NCBI GenBank assembly: GCA_020634855.1
Contig: JACKAU010000013.1
Coordinates: 141,224-205,223, forward strand
Direction: 5' to 3'
DNA length: 64,000 bases
From: Anaerolineales bacterium
GTDB lineage: Bacteria > Chloroflexota > Anaerolineae > 4572-78 > J111
Part shown: in pieces, positions 16,211 through 24,644 of the stretch
How the letters are laid out: each line of letters begins with the position of its first letter
How positions within the stretch are numbered: position 1 is the first letter of the stretch
Notes under the pieces: generated by a model
Databases searched by the model: none
The model's input: only the letters and a program-made list of their open reading frames with translations
What the model was told of the DNA's origin: nothing
Translations under genes and position numbers: made by a program

Positions 16211-16420
16211 TTACTCCAACTGCCGCAGCGCCGGGACTCGGACATACAAAACCAGGCCAAACCCTAACGAGATGAGGGCGCTGAGAATAATGGTCAATGG
16301 TTCGCCAATAAATTCGGCCACAAAACCGGCCAGCAGCGCCCCCAGCGGCATCAGGCCGAAGAAGCTGAGGGTATAAACGCTGACCACCCGGCCGCGCAGT
16401 TTATAATTAACCCGAAAAAC
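16211..16420 (-). pseudogene. 3' fragment of an MFS transporter gene
   Basis: The last 69 or so codons of a membrane protein read leftwards: KLRGRVVSVYTLSFFGLMPL, a Gly-rich helix GALLAGFVAEFIG and a last hydrophobic helix ending with RVPALRQLE and a stop at 16211-16213. This is the C-terminal half-module of a DHA3-type (enterobactin-exporter-like) MFS transporter. The frame is interrupted exactly where the IS3 element begins (16421). The 5' part of the gene is not on the far side of the element, so it was lost in later rearrangement. Confidence 0.75.
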
Positions 16421-16463
16421 TGGACCACGAGCTAAGATGGAATAAGGTAAAACATCAAGGCTT

Positions 16464-16805
16464 GTGGAGGAAAAAATTAGCCAAAAACGACAACAGTACA
16501 GCAATGACTTTAAGTTCAAAATCGCTCTGGAAGCGGTCAAGGGGGTCAAAACGGTCAGCCAAATCGCGGCTGAGCACAACCTGCATCCGACCCAGATAGG
16601 CAATTGGAAAAAGCAATTGCTGCGGGAAGGTAGCACACTCTTTACGCGGGCCAATGACCGTCAACAACGTGAACAACAAGATAGAGAAGCTGAGTTATAC
16701 GAACAGATTGGTCGCCTCAAGATGGAATTGGAGTGGCTGAAAAAAAAGCTAGCGGCTTCGATTGAGCTAAAACGAAGGCTGTTAGAAACAGCGCATCCTG
16801 GTTGA
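16464..16805 (+). CDS. IS3 transposase orfA
   Basis: 113 aa starting with GTG at 16464, with GGAGG overlapping the start region. It contains the family helix-turn-helix (FKFKIALEAVKGVKTVSQIA, then HNLHPTQIGNWKKQLL) followed by a leucine-zipper-like helix (EAELYEQIGRLKMELEWLKK). OrfA binds the element's ends and, through programmed frameshifting into orfB, forms the full transposase. The stop at 16805 overlaps the likely orfB start at 16802. Confidence 0.8.
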   Translation: MEEKISQKRQQYSNDFKFKIALEAVKGVKTVSQIAAEHNLHPTQIGNWKKQLLREGSTLFTRANDRQQREQQDREAELYEQIGRLKMELEWLKKKLAASIELKRRLLETAHPG

Positions 16806-17600
16806 GTCTGCGCCGGCAATGTGAGTTAATCGGCCTAAATCGGTCGAGCTATTATTACCAACCAGTTCCGGAAAGTCCGTTCAATCTGACTCTGATGCGG
16901 CTGATCGACGAGCAGTATCTGCGGACGCCCTTTACGGCTACCTAAAAATGACGGAATATCTTCGTCAGAAAAGGGCTATCTGGTTAATCACAAACGGGTG
17001 TACCGACTGATGAAACAGATGGGCTTACGAGCCGTCGCGCCCCGGCCTCTCATAGGCCGACCGCACCCGGAGCACCAGATTTATCCCTACCGGTTACGTG
17101 GGGTGAACATCACCCGCCCCAATCAGGTCTGGAGCGCCGATATCACTTACGTGCCGATGCAGCGAGGCTTTATGTATCTGGTGGCCGTGCTGGACTGGTA
17201 CAGCCGGTACGTGCTCAGTTGGGAACTGTCCAACACGCTGGATGGCGATTTCTGTCTGCTGGCTTTGGAACGGGCTTTGCAACGGAGCCGGCCTGAGATC
17301 TTTAACACCGATCAAGGTGCCCAGTTCACCGCCAACGCCTTTACGGGGCGGTTGGAGCGAGCCGAGATCAAGATCAGTATGGATGGTAAAGGACGTGTGT
17401 TCGACAACATTTTCATCGAAAGATTATGGCGCACGGTCAAGTACGAACACCTCTATTTGAGTGACTACACCACCGGACTTGACCTGTTGGCGGGGCTGGC
17501 CACCTACTTTGATTTCTACAATCACGAACGCTTTCATCAGAGTTTGGATTATCGCACTCCGGCCCAAGTATATGGCCTTAACCAGGTGACCCTGGTTTAA
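16802..17600 (+). pseudogene. IS3 transposase orfB, frameshifted
   Basis: From 16802 the frame reads a normal orfB N-terminus (LSLRRQCELIGLNRSSYYYQ), then breaks. Near 16931 one base is missing (CCCTTTACGG where CCCTTTTACGG would give PFYGYLKM), and near 16970 two bases are extra (CAGAAAAGGGC). After this the frame is intact from about 16998 to 17600 and has the whole rve domain with DDE residues: ADITYV, NTDQGAQF and FIERLWRTVKYE. Both defects are in homopolymers, so sequencing error is possible; taken at face value the enzyme is inactive. Confidence 0.72.
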
Positions 17601-17661
17601 TCATCCATCTTAAATATCCTATTTCGTGGTCTTGACAATGGGGTAAGTTTACTGCTGCGTT

Positions 17662-17731
17662 TTCACTACCGGACAGAAATATCAGAAAGGTTAGGTAAAC
17701 AAAACCAACCCGGATAGGGAAGTCTTCATTA
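17662..17731. mobile_element. remnant of an IS4-type element end
   Basis: Seventy bases starting with TTCACTACCGGACAGAAATA are nearly identical to the left end of the complete IS4 element at 18721-18791 (one small indel and a substitution or two). They encode the same transposase C-terminus (PNLSDISVR, minus strand). The match stops at 17731, where the IS5-type element begins. This is a second, truncated copy. Confidence 0.8.
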
Positions 17732-18720
17732 GACATGTTGTGAAATAAGGAGCCGAAAAAAGAGACAGCATAAGGTAAGAAGTCAAAGGATTAAGCGTGG
17801 CGAAGGTGGTAATTCCACAAGCCACAAGCGACCAGCATGAACAAATCAGCGAGATTGGCTTTTATTGCGATAGGTATCGGTTAAACAGCGGAACCGTTTG
17901 ATGCCAGCCAAGGCATGCTCAACCACAATGCGGCCCGCGCTAATGGTCTGGTTGTCAGCCTTTTGGTCTGGGGTCAAGGGATGGTGTTTACTACTTTTAT
18001 GGGGCATCACGACATCGAGTTGGGGATAATCTTTCTTGATGCCCATAAAACCGAGATCAACCCAGACCCCGACATCAGTCGGAATGTGCTCGCTCAAGCT
18101 GAGACTGTTTGAAGCGATGATAATCCTGTCGAGATCCTGGTTTGGTTGAGGTTAAGCACAAGATGGCGGTTTGTTCATCGGTTACAACCAAGTTGCGCAC
18201 CGATGCTCTTTTGCTTGCCGGAATAGTGCTTGCGTTGGGCTTTGCCCTTTTGGGGTCGTTGCACGGGGCGTTCTGTACCATCAATGAAAATATCCTTGAT
18301 CTCGGGAAAGTGGTGCATGAATTCTTCTACGGTGCGGATCTTGCGTTTCGGCAGGACCACCTGCCAAGCCAATGTTTTTCCAGAATAGGTAACAACTCCT
18401 GGACCCAATGCCAGCTTCGGGAGCGGTCGACATCAAAAAGAAGCCGGCCAGATCAAAGGTCGGATAACATTTCAGGTAAAACAGGATGAAGAAGAGTTGG
18501 TGCTGACTGGTCAGCAAGGTGTGTTTTCGGCCACCTCCCTCGGCTCGTTTGCGGTTAGTTTTCTGCTCTCGCTTGCTCTTGGTTACGCAGCATCAAAGCT
18601 CGGGAGTAGGGTGTTGAATTCAGCGACACTCACCCCGGTTAATGCTTTCAGCAAACGCCTGACTTAAGGCTATTCGTGGCTGATTTTGTCTTGCTGTTAG
18701 TCAACTGCGTAAGTCCTGAT
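17732..18720 (-). mobile_element. decayed IS5-type (ISL2-like) element
   Basis: About 990 bp between the two IS4 segments, carrying a broken IS5-type transposase on the minus strand. The right end, read inwards, is GGACTTACGCAGTTGAC. The same 15 bases occur at 44246-44260 in a short inverted-repeat element. The matching left end could not be found, so the left side is probably truncated. Confidence 0.62.
17791..18665 (-). pseudogene. IS5-family transposase, multiple frameshifts
   Basis: Reading leftwards in three frames the pieces of one DDE transposase are seen in order. They are LKALTGVSVAEFNTLLPSFD (near 18640); KRAEGGGRKHTLLTSQHQLF and YPTFDLAGF; WQVVLPKRKIRTVEEF with the first catalytic Asp in FIDGTERPV; VTDEQTAILCLTSTKPGS; VWVDLGFMGI with the second Asp; and RIVVEHALAGIKRFRCL with the Glu. 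The last piece is ADLFMLVACGLWNYHLRHA with a stop at 17791-17793. At least four frameshifts and a stop separate the pieces, so it cannot be active. Confidence 0.75.
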
Positions 18721-19930
18721 TTCACTACCGGACAGAAATATCAGAAAGGTTAGGTAAACAAAAACCAACCGGGATAGGGAAGTCTTCATTAAGAAAATGG
18801 TCTAACAAACGCAAACCGAGTTGGAACAAACTCAAATCGCACCGGTCAGAACGGTGGATAACTGACAGCCATTGGTCCCGAACCGCGACCGCCCCCAAAT
18901 AAATAAGCCAAATGTAGGCCAAACAAGCGGCAATCATCAGCCGAGCCAGTCGGTGTGGGTCAGCTATATGGCTCTTATCGAGTTGAAAACCACGACTTTT
19001 CTGGTCTGAAAAGAAGGTTTCAATCCGAAACCGGTGGCGATACCAGTAGATAGCTTCCGAGCCTAAGGCAAAATTGCTGACCAGATAGAGGGGGTCCTTG
19101 TAGCCCGGCTCCCAGTAGGCCACAACCAAGACCGGGCCGTAGGCCTGTTGGGTGAACAACACCTCGGACAAGATAATCTGGTCACCCGGTTGTAGCCATA
19201 ACTCGTTGAGTTGAAACCAGGTGTCAGCTTCACAGAGCCAGCGATTGTGGGCGGTCCGACAGGCATAATGCCACCCGGCCGCGGTGATAGCCGCCTGTAA
19301 TTGCTGTCCATCGAACTCCCCATCGCCGACAAAGATGACATCGGTGTCTGACGGCACCATCGCTTGGACTTGGTCCAGCAACTCCAGATGGGTTTGCTCA
19401 GGAAAGTGCCCTTTTGAGCCTTCGACCACCACCCAAGCCACCGGTAACGCCCGTTTTTGGTAGATGACACTGACCATCAAGGCCAAACAGTGCCGCCCCA
19501 CTTCACTGCCATCCATGGCCAAGACCAGGGGACCCGTCGAACCCAAACTGGCCAGCAGCATCTCGGCAAAGGGCAGAAAGTAGGTCTCTTGGTTCACCTG
19601 CTCGTTTTGGACACACCGCCTGAACCGTTTCACCCGGCTCTCCACTTTGGTTTGATCCGGCGCTTTGCGGGCCATCGCTTCAAAATGACACTTTTTATTC
19701 AGCACTATCCCACTGATCATGCCGGTTAAAGTATGCAGGTGACGAGCTTGATGACCATTCAGTTGGTGGGGATACAGTTGCGTTAAACTCGTTTTTATGC
19801 GACGATACACCCGGCGGGCATCACTCTTGGGTACACTCCTTTGTTTTGTGGTGAAACTAGAGTATACCCCCAGTGGTGTCCGTTATCCTATTTCTCTCCC
19901 TTCTTTCAAAATAATCTGTCCGGTAGTGAA
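18721..19930 (-). mobile_element. IS4-family insertion sequence, apparently complete
   Basis: The two ends are inverted repeats: TTCACTACCGGACAGA at 18721 and its complement TCTGTCCGGTAGTGAA at 19915-19930. Length is 1210 bp with a single intact transposase gene filling most of it. A truncated second copy of the left end lies at 17662-17731, showing that this element has been copied or rearranged locally. Confidence 0.82.
18725..19810 (-). CDS. IS4-family transposase
   Basis: 361 aa, full length. The DDE residues are visible: first Asp in PLVLAMDGSEVGRH, second in DVIFVGDGEFDGQQL, and the YREK signature in YRHRFRIETFFSDQKSRGF, where the Glu is catalytic. The N-terminal 100 residues are the helical DNA-binding part (HARHL-type: NGHQARHLHTLTGMISG). 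The stop lies almost at the left inverted repeat, as usual for the family. No frameshift is seen, so it may be functional and could also act on the truncated copy nearby. Confidence 0.85.
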   Translation of the reverse strand: MYRRIKTSLTQLYPHQLNGHQARHLHTLTGMISGIVLNKKCHFEAMARKAPDQTKVESRVKRFRRCVQNEQVNQETYFLPFAEMLLASLGSTGPLVLAMDGSEVGRHCLALMVSVIYQKRALPVAWVVVEGSKGHFPEQTHLELLDQVQAMVPSDTDVIFVGDGEFDGQQLQAAITAAGWHYACRTAHNRWLCEADTWFQLNELWLQPGDQIILSEVLFTQQAYGPVLVVAYWEPGYKDPLYLVSNFALGSEAIYWYRHRFRIETFFSDQKSRGFQLDKSHIADPHRLARLMIAACLAYIWLIYLGAVAVRDQWLSVIHRSDRCDLSLFQLGLRLLDHFLNEDFPIPVGFCLPNLSDISVR

Positions 19931-20071
19931 ATGTAGCATCTTAATACTTACACTGTTTTAATATTTTTTTCTTATTATTTTTAAATGGGCCTGAATTAAA
20001 ATATCCGTTATAAAGATGTTAAGAGCGATTAAATAACGTATTCCACCCCAAACCATTTAGAAACCTAGCCC

Positions 20072-20145
20072 GTATCTTCTCGATAATTTGGGGTCGGTAG
20101 GCCAAACGAGAGTTTGGCCTACCAAAAATCTTTTTGAGAAGATAC
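20072..20145. repeat. nested palindromic element upstream of the glycosyltransferase gene
   Basis: An inner perfect stem GGTAGGCCAAAC (20096-20107) / GTTTGGCCTACC (20112-20123) with loop GAGA is enclosed by an outer perfect 10-bp pair GTATCTTCTC (20072-20081) / GAGAAGATAC (20136-20145). It ends 33 bases before the ATG of the next gene, so it could affect its leader RNA. The remainder of the 19931-20178 gap shows no gene. The inner stem is related to the palindrome at 9417-9442. Confidence 0.7.
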
Positions 20146-20178
20146 CCTACATATTTCTCACAGAAAGGAATTGATTTT

Positions 20179-21426
20179 ATGCGAATTGGCTTTATTTCAA
20201 CCCGACTGAGCGGCACCGACGGCGTTTCTCTGGAAGTAGAAAAATGGGTTCACGTTCTGAAACAAATGGGACACGATGTCTTTTTCTGCGCCGGAGAATT
20301 GAGCGGCTATGCCGCCGGGGGCGCCCTCATCCCCGAACTGCATTTCGACCATAAATCGGCCATCAACGTCAGCCAGCGAGCCTTTGGAGCGGATCGCCGC
20401 AACGGTGACGCTCACAAGCTTATCGATGAAATTTATACCCAGGCCGACCAAATCCGGTCCCCTCTGCGCAAATTTATTCGCTCCAATAAACTGGATGTAA
20501 TCATCGTTGAAAACGCGTTGACCATCCCTATGAACCTGGCTTTGGGTATCGCCTTGACCGGCTTGATTGCCGAATTGGGCATCAATACCATCGCTCATCA
20601 CCACGATCTCTATTGGGAACGGCAGCGCTACCGCACCAATGATATTTTGGATCTGCTGGATACCGCTTTTCCGGCCAAACTGCCCTCTATTCAGCACGTG
20701 ACGATTAATTCTATCGCTCAAAATAACCTCAGAAGCCGGCGCGGCATCGACTCAGAAGTGATTCCCAACGTGCATGATTTTGCCACGCCGCCGCCGCCGC
20801 TCGATGCCTACAGCGAAGATTTTCGAGATACCTTGAATTTGGAACCGGGCGAACTCTTTATCCTTCAACCCACTCGCGTTATCCAGCGCAAGGGGATCGA
20901 GATGGCGCTGGGGCTGATCAGCCGGCTAGATACGCCCAAGAAGCAACTATTTATTACCCACCGGGCTTCGGATGAAGGGTTAGAGTATTGGCATTGGCTC
21001 AAGCGTGAAGCCGGAATGATGCGGGTAACCCTAAAAATGGTCGATCATCTGATCGGGACGGAGCGTTGCAATACCAACGGTCATAAAATCTATTCCCTAT
21101 GGGATGCTTATCCTCACGCCGATTTGGTCACCTACCCCAGTATTTATGAAGGCTTTGGCAATGCCTTGCTGGAAGCCATCTATTTCCACCGATTGATTGT
21201 CATCAATCGCTATCCGGTTTACAACGCCGATATTGGCCCACTGGGCTTTGAGTTTGTTGAACTGGATGGCTTTGTCGATGACGCCGCCGCCCAACAAACC
21301 CAGACTCTGCTGGCCGATCCCGACCGGGTAAAAGCCATGGCCCAGAAAAATTATGAACTGGCCTTAGAACATTTCTCGTATAGCGTGCTGGAGAAAAAGC
21401 TGCGCACCGTTCTGGACAATTTCTAA
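20179..21426 (+). CDS. GT4-like glycosyltransferase
   Basis: 415 aa. The start at 20179 is chosen because AAAGGAATTGATTTT precedes it and the N-terminus then reads MRIGFISTRLSGTDGVSLEV, the first strand and glycine loop of a GT-B fold. The acceptor-side domain has AHHHDLYWERQRY. The C-terminal nucleotide-sugar domain has ILQPTRVIQRKGIEMALGLI and the EX7E-like region YPSIYEGFGNALLEAIYF. It transfers a sugar from an activated donor to an unknown acceptor in the cytoplasm. It begins a five-gene plus-strand run; the next gene encodes a GH13-like enzyme, which suggests a joint role in making or trimming a glucoside. Confidence 0.82.
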   Translation: MRIGFISTRLSGTDGVSLEVEKWVHVLKQMGHDVFFCAGELSGYAAGGALIPELHFDHKSAINVSQRAFGADRRNGDAHKLIDEIYTQADQIRSPLRKFIRSNKLDVIIVENALTIPMNLALGIALTGLIAELGINTIAHHHDLYWERQRYRTNDILDLLDTAFPAKLPSIQHVTINSIAQNNLRSRRGIDSEVIPNVHDFATPPPPLDAYSEDFRDTLNLEPGELFILQPTRVIQRKGIEMALGLISRLDTPKKQLFITHRASDEGLEYWHWLKREAGMMRVTLKMVDHLIGTERCNTNGHKIYSLWDAYPHADLVTYPSIYEGFGNALLEAIYFHRLIVINRYPVYNADIGPLGFEFVELDGFVDDAAAQQTQTLLADPDRVKAMAQKNYELALEHFSYSVLEKKLRTVLDNF

Positions 21427-21602
21427 TTTGGACTCAAATAGCGTTTTGAGGTAGACTTGGGCATTAATTTTTCAGTCATTAGTTAGTTGGTTAGTTGAGG
21501 ATTTGGAATCAAACCAACTCTGCAACTCTGCAACCTTGTAACTTTGCAACTTTGTAACTTTGCAGCCCTGCAACTCTGCAACTAACTTCAAGGACGTGCA
21601 GC

Positions 21603-23741
21603 GTGGCCGAATTCACGGTTGACAGTTTCAACTTGCCCCAAGTCTACCAAGAATTTCTGGATCTATGGCAGTCGCAACTCCAGCGCCAGATCTGCCTTGA
21701 GGCCTATCAACAAGGCCGCCGGTCGTTCATTCCGGGATTACTGCCGGAACAGGCGGTCGCCTTAAGCGGCCCGGAAACATTGGCTATCCTCCGCCGCCGT
21801 TGGGGTGAACGGATTGAGGCTGCCCTTGATCCGGCCCATACCGATCCCGATAACCTGCCGGCTCATCTGCCCCCCGCTATTCAAAGTCCGGTCGCCGGCC
21901 AACCGGACGGCCGCTGGCTTAAGCAGGCCAACATGGTTGGCATCAACGTGCGCACGGTCGGCAGTTTTTGGCATATCGTCAAATATGCGCTGACGCTGCC
22001 GCAAACCCAGGACTCAATCCACATCTTGCCGATCTGGGAGGCCGGGGTTGTGGGCAGTATGTACGGGATTAGCAGTTGGGAACTCAACCCCGAATTTTAC
22101 AGCCCCGAACTGGCCGACCTGCGGCCTAAACTGGATACCATCGACAAACAACTGCGGGCGGTTATTAATATCCTGCACGTGATGGGCAAAACCGTGGGCA
22201 TGGATGTTATCCCCCACACCGATCGCTTCTCGCAAATCGTGCTGGCATTTCCGGCCTACTTCGAATGGTTACAGCGTCAAGATACGGTCATCGTCGATCA
22301 CTCGGCTAATCTACACCAGGCAGTCGAGCAAAAAATTTTTGAGTTTCTCAGAGACAATGGCCCGGCGGTCGTTGATGAAGCGGTACCGGCTACCGCTGCT
22401 GAGTTGTTCGTTGACGGTGTCTCTGAAGCAGCGCGGCTGCGGCTGCTCTTTGGCCAGCCTGAGGATCACACCGGCCGGGAGGCGCGCCGGGTGATGCTGG
22501 TCCGGCATTTATACCGCTACGGTTACGAGCCGGTCCCGGGCACAATGGCCCCTCCCTATCGCGGCCTCAAAGTTGACACCCGGAACGAAGCCAGAATTGT
22601 CGACGCCGTCGGTCAGGTCTGGCGCGATTATCTCATTACCCAACCGGAACCGATGTCGCGCGTCTTTGGCCCGCTGGGACGTTACAAACTTTACGAACGG
22701 CTCGATGATAACCGCCAATGGGCGATCGATTTTAACCAACCGCGCCAAGCCGTGTGGCAGTACGTGTGCGATAAATACGCCCAAGTCCAGCGCCGCTACG
22801 GCTTCGATTTTATGCGCGGCGATATGGCTCACGTGCAGATGCGGCCGGCCGGCGTGCCTGATACCATCGATGGCTATTACGATATTTTGGGCGCGGTCAA
22901 AAATTATATTCGGCGGCAGCAAGGGGTGGCTTACTTCGGTTACTTTGCCGAAACCTTCCTGGCCCCGCGCAATGTAATGACCTACGGCGAAGAGATGGAT
23001 CATCTGGAAGCCTCGGACGCTGATACTACTCTGGGTGATCTGCAATCGACGGTAGTCGGTTCAAAGGAGTTTTTACAGCGCTTCAACGCCTATCTCGATC
23101 TGCTCGAAACCCGCAGTTGCGCTCCCTGTTTTACCCTCATGACCGCCGACAAAGATGATCCCCGCTTTGACGAATTTTATCATCAAGGCAATGAGCTACG
23201 CTTATTTATCGGCCTCTTCTTAACCAATATGGCCAGCTACATGGGCCTGGGGTTTGAAACGCGAGACGTTCACTACCAACCGGCGCCCAACGAGCATTAC
23301 TCTAAACTGTACGTCTTTCAGGAATCAGAGGGACCTAAAGCCACGCACGGCCCCTACGTGTGGGGCCAAAACGGTCATTTGTACAGCCAGGTCACCCGCC
23401 TCAGGCTATATGCCGACCAGATTTGGGCGAACATTGCCGGCCGGCCGGTGCGCTGGCTGCTCCGGCCCGATGCCTTGGGCGAAAGCAAGCTGCTGGCCTG
23501 GACTCACAGCGACAACCATCCGGATTATCTGTTTGTGGCCAACTGTAACGTTGATGAGGGCATCGCCAGTTTCGGGATTCCGTTCATCTCCGGGGTGGAC
23601 CCGCTTGAACCGTGGCAGTGTCAATTTTCTACCGCCGGCTACGTATCCGAGAACGATCAAATTCTGATTTCCAACGGGAAGCATTACAAGGTGAACGGGT
23701 TGGCGGCCGGTGAGGGTCGAGTCTATGTCCGGCCGCACTGA
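21603..23741 (+). CDS. alpha-amylase (GH13) superfamily protein, substrate unknown
   Basis: 712 aa, GTG start at 21603 after AAGGACGTGCAGC. The four GH13 signature regions are recognisable: region I GMDVIPHTDRF, region II GFDFMRGDMAHVQ (nucleophile Asp), region III YFGYFAETF (acid/base Glu) and region IV LMTADKDDPRFD (third Asp). ILPIWEAGVVGSMYGISSW near residue 140 matches the early barrel loop. There is no signal peptide, so it acts inside the cell. It is not a typical secreted amylase and I cannot name its substrate. Neighbouring glycosyltransferase and amino-acid-ligating genes suggest a small glycoside or glycoconjugate rather than starch. Confidence 0.72.
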   Translation: MAEFTVDSFNLPQVYQEFLDLWQSQLQRQICLEAYQQGRRSFIPGLLPEQAVALSGPETLAILRRRWGERIEAALDPAHTDPDNLPAHLPPAIQSPVAGQPDGRWLKQANMVGINVRTVGSFWHIVKYALTLPQTQDSIHILPIWEAGVVGSMYGISSWELNPEFYSPELADLRPKLDTIDKQLRAVINILHVMGKTVGMDVIPHTDRFSQIVLAFPAYFEWLQRQDTVIVDHSANLHQAVEQKIFEFLRDNGPAVVDEAVPATAAELFVDGVSEAARLRLLFGQPEDHTGREARRVMLVRHLYRYGYEPVPGTMAPPYRGLKVDTRNEARIVDAVGQVWRDYLITQPEPMSRVFGPLGRYKLYERLDDNRQWAIDFNQPRQAVWQYVCDKYAQVQRRYGFDFMRGDMAHVQMRPAGVPDTIDGYYDILGAVKNYIRRQQGVAYFGYFAETFLAPRNVMTYGEEMDHLEASDADTTLGDLQSTVVGSKEFLQRFNAYLDLLETRSCAPCFTLMTADKDDPRFDEFYHQGNELRLFIGLFLTNMASYMGLGFETRDVHYQPAPNEHYSKLYVFQESEGPKATHGPYVWGQNGHLYSQVTRLRLYADQIWANIAGRPVRWLLRPDALGESKLLAWTHSDNHPDYLFVANCNVDEGIASFGIPFISGVDPLEPWQCQFSTAGYVSENDQILISNGKHYKVNGLAAGEGRVYVRPH

Positions 23742-23753
23742 GTGGAGGTAATG

Positions 23754-24539
23754 ATGGCCGACCTAACCATCTGGGAACTACAGCAGGGCGACAGCCCATT
23801 GGTAGCCGCCGCTATTCACCACGGCCATGCGGTTCGAGAGGAGGTCGCTGCGCTGCTGGCGCTGCCCGAGGCTGACCGGCTACGTGAGGAAGATCCTTTC
23901 ACCGGGGATTGGACGGTTGTGGCCCCGACCCGACTGGTTGGCCTGCGGTCCCGATTTGAGGTTGATCTGAATCGGCCTCGGAACAAGGCGGTCTACATCG
24001 AGCCGGAGGATGCCTGGGGCCTGCACGTCTGGCGCGAAAAACCGCCCGAGGCGCTGGTTCAACGCTCGTTGCAGCAGTACGACGCCTTTTACAACACCGT
24101 CCAACAAATATTCTCAGCGCTTGAGCAAAGGTTCGGGCGCTTTGTTGTATTTGATCTGCACAGCTACAACCATCGACGGCAAGGCCCTGCCGGCCCGCCG
24201 GCCGATCCCGAACAGAATCCGGAGGTCAACGTCGGCACCGGCAGCTTAGATCGAACGCGTTGGGGGCCGGTGGTGGATCGCTTTATGGCGGATCTGCGGG
24301 CGTTCGATTGTTTGGGGCGGCATTTGGATGTGCGGGAAAATGTAAAATTTCAGGGCGGTCAGTTCGCGCGCTGGAGCCACGCCACTTTTCCCGAATCGGC
24401 CTGTGTGCTGGCCATTGAATTCAAGAAATTCTTTATGGATGAGTGGACCGGCGAACCGGATCCTCTGCATCTGACCGCCATTCGGCCGGCGCTGGAGTCA
24501 ACTGTGCCGGGGGTATTTGAGAGTTTGTGGGGTTTTTAG
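23754..24539 (+). CDS. N-formylglutamate amidohydrolase-like protein
   Basis: 261 aa. Start at 23754 (second of two adjacent ATGs) with GGAGG at 23744-23748. Family motifs are present: HHGHAVREEV near the N-terminus, RSRFEVDLNRPR, FVVFDLHSYNHRR (metal ligands) and EVNVGTG. The family hydrolyses formyl or acyl amides of glutamate-like amino acids with a metal. It starts 12 bases after the GH13-like gene stop and is followed by the DUF1704 and ATP-grasp genes. This trio occurs together in many bacteria, as I recall, which suggests a pathway outside histidine breakdown (no hut genes are near). Confidence 0.8.
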   Translation: MADLTIWELQQGDSPLVAAAIHHGHAVREEVAALLALPEADRLREEDPFTGDWTVVAPTRLVGLRSRFEVDLNRPRNKAVYIEPEDAWGLHVWREKPPEALVQRSLQQYDAFYNTVQQIFSALEQRFGRFVVFDLHSYNHRRQGPAGPPADPEQNPEVNVGTGSLDRTRWGPVVDRFMADLRAFDCLGRHLDVRENVKFQGGQFARWSHATFPESACVLAIEFKKFFMDEWTGEPDPLHLTAIRPALESTVPGVFESLWGF

Positions 24540-24644
24540 AGTTTGTGGAGATGGAGTTGGGAGTTGGGGGTGTGGGAGGCGTTTATGGAGTTGGGGCGTT
24601 GATAGAATGGGGAGTCGGGGGCGTTGAGGAGCATTAGTCAGTCG

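Larger units (their letters stand above)
16421..17637 (+). mobile_element. IS3-family insertion sequence, 1217 bp
   Basis: The ends are imperfect inverted repeats. The left end reads TGGACCACGAGCTAAGATGG at 16421. The right end, read inwards from 17637, is TGTCAAGACCACGAAATAGG, sharing GACCACGA, with a shared AAGATGG further in. Length and the orfA/orfB layout fit the family. It interrupts the MFS gene on its left. No clear target duplication is seen, in line with later rearrangement on the right side. Confidence 0.78.

Noticed and set aside
16211..16654. 147-codon minus-strand frame as one membrane protein
   Set aside because: Its first half is the reverse of IS3 DNA; only 16211-16420 is true MFS sequence.
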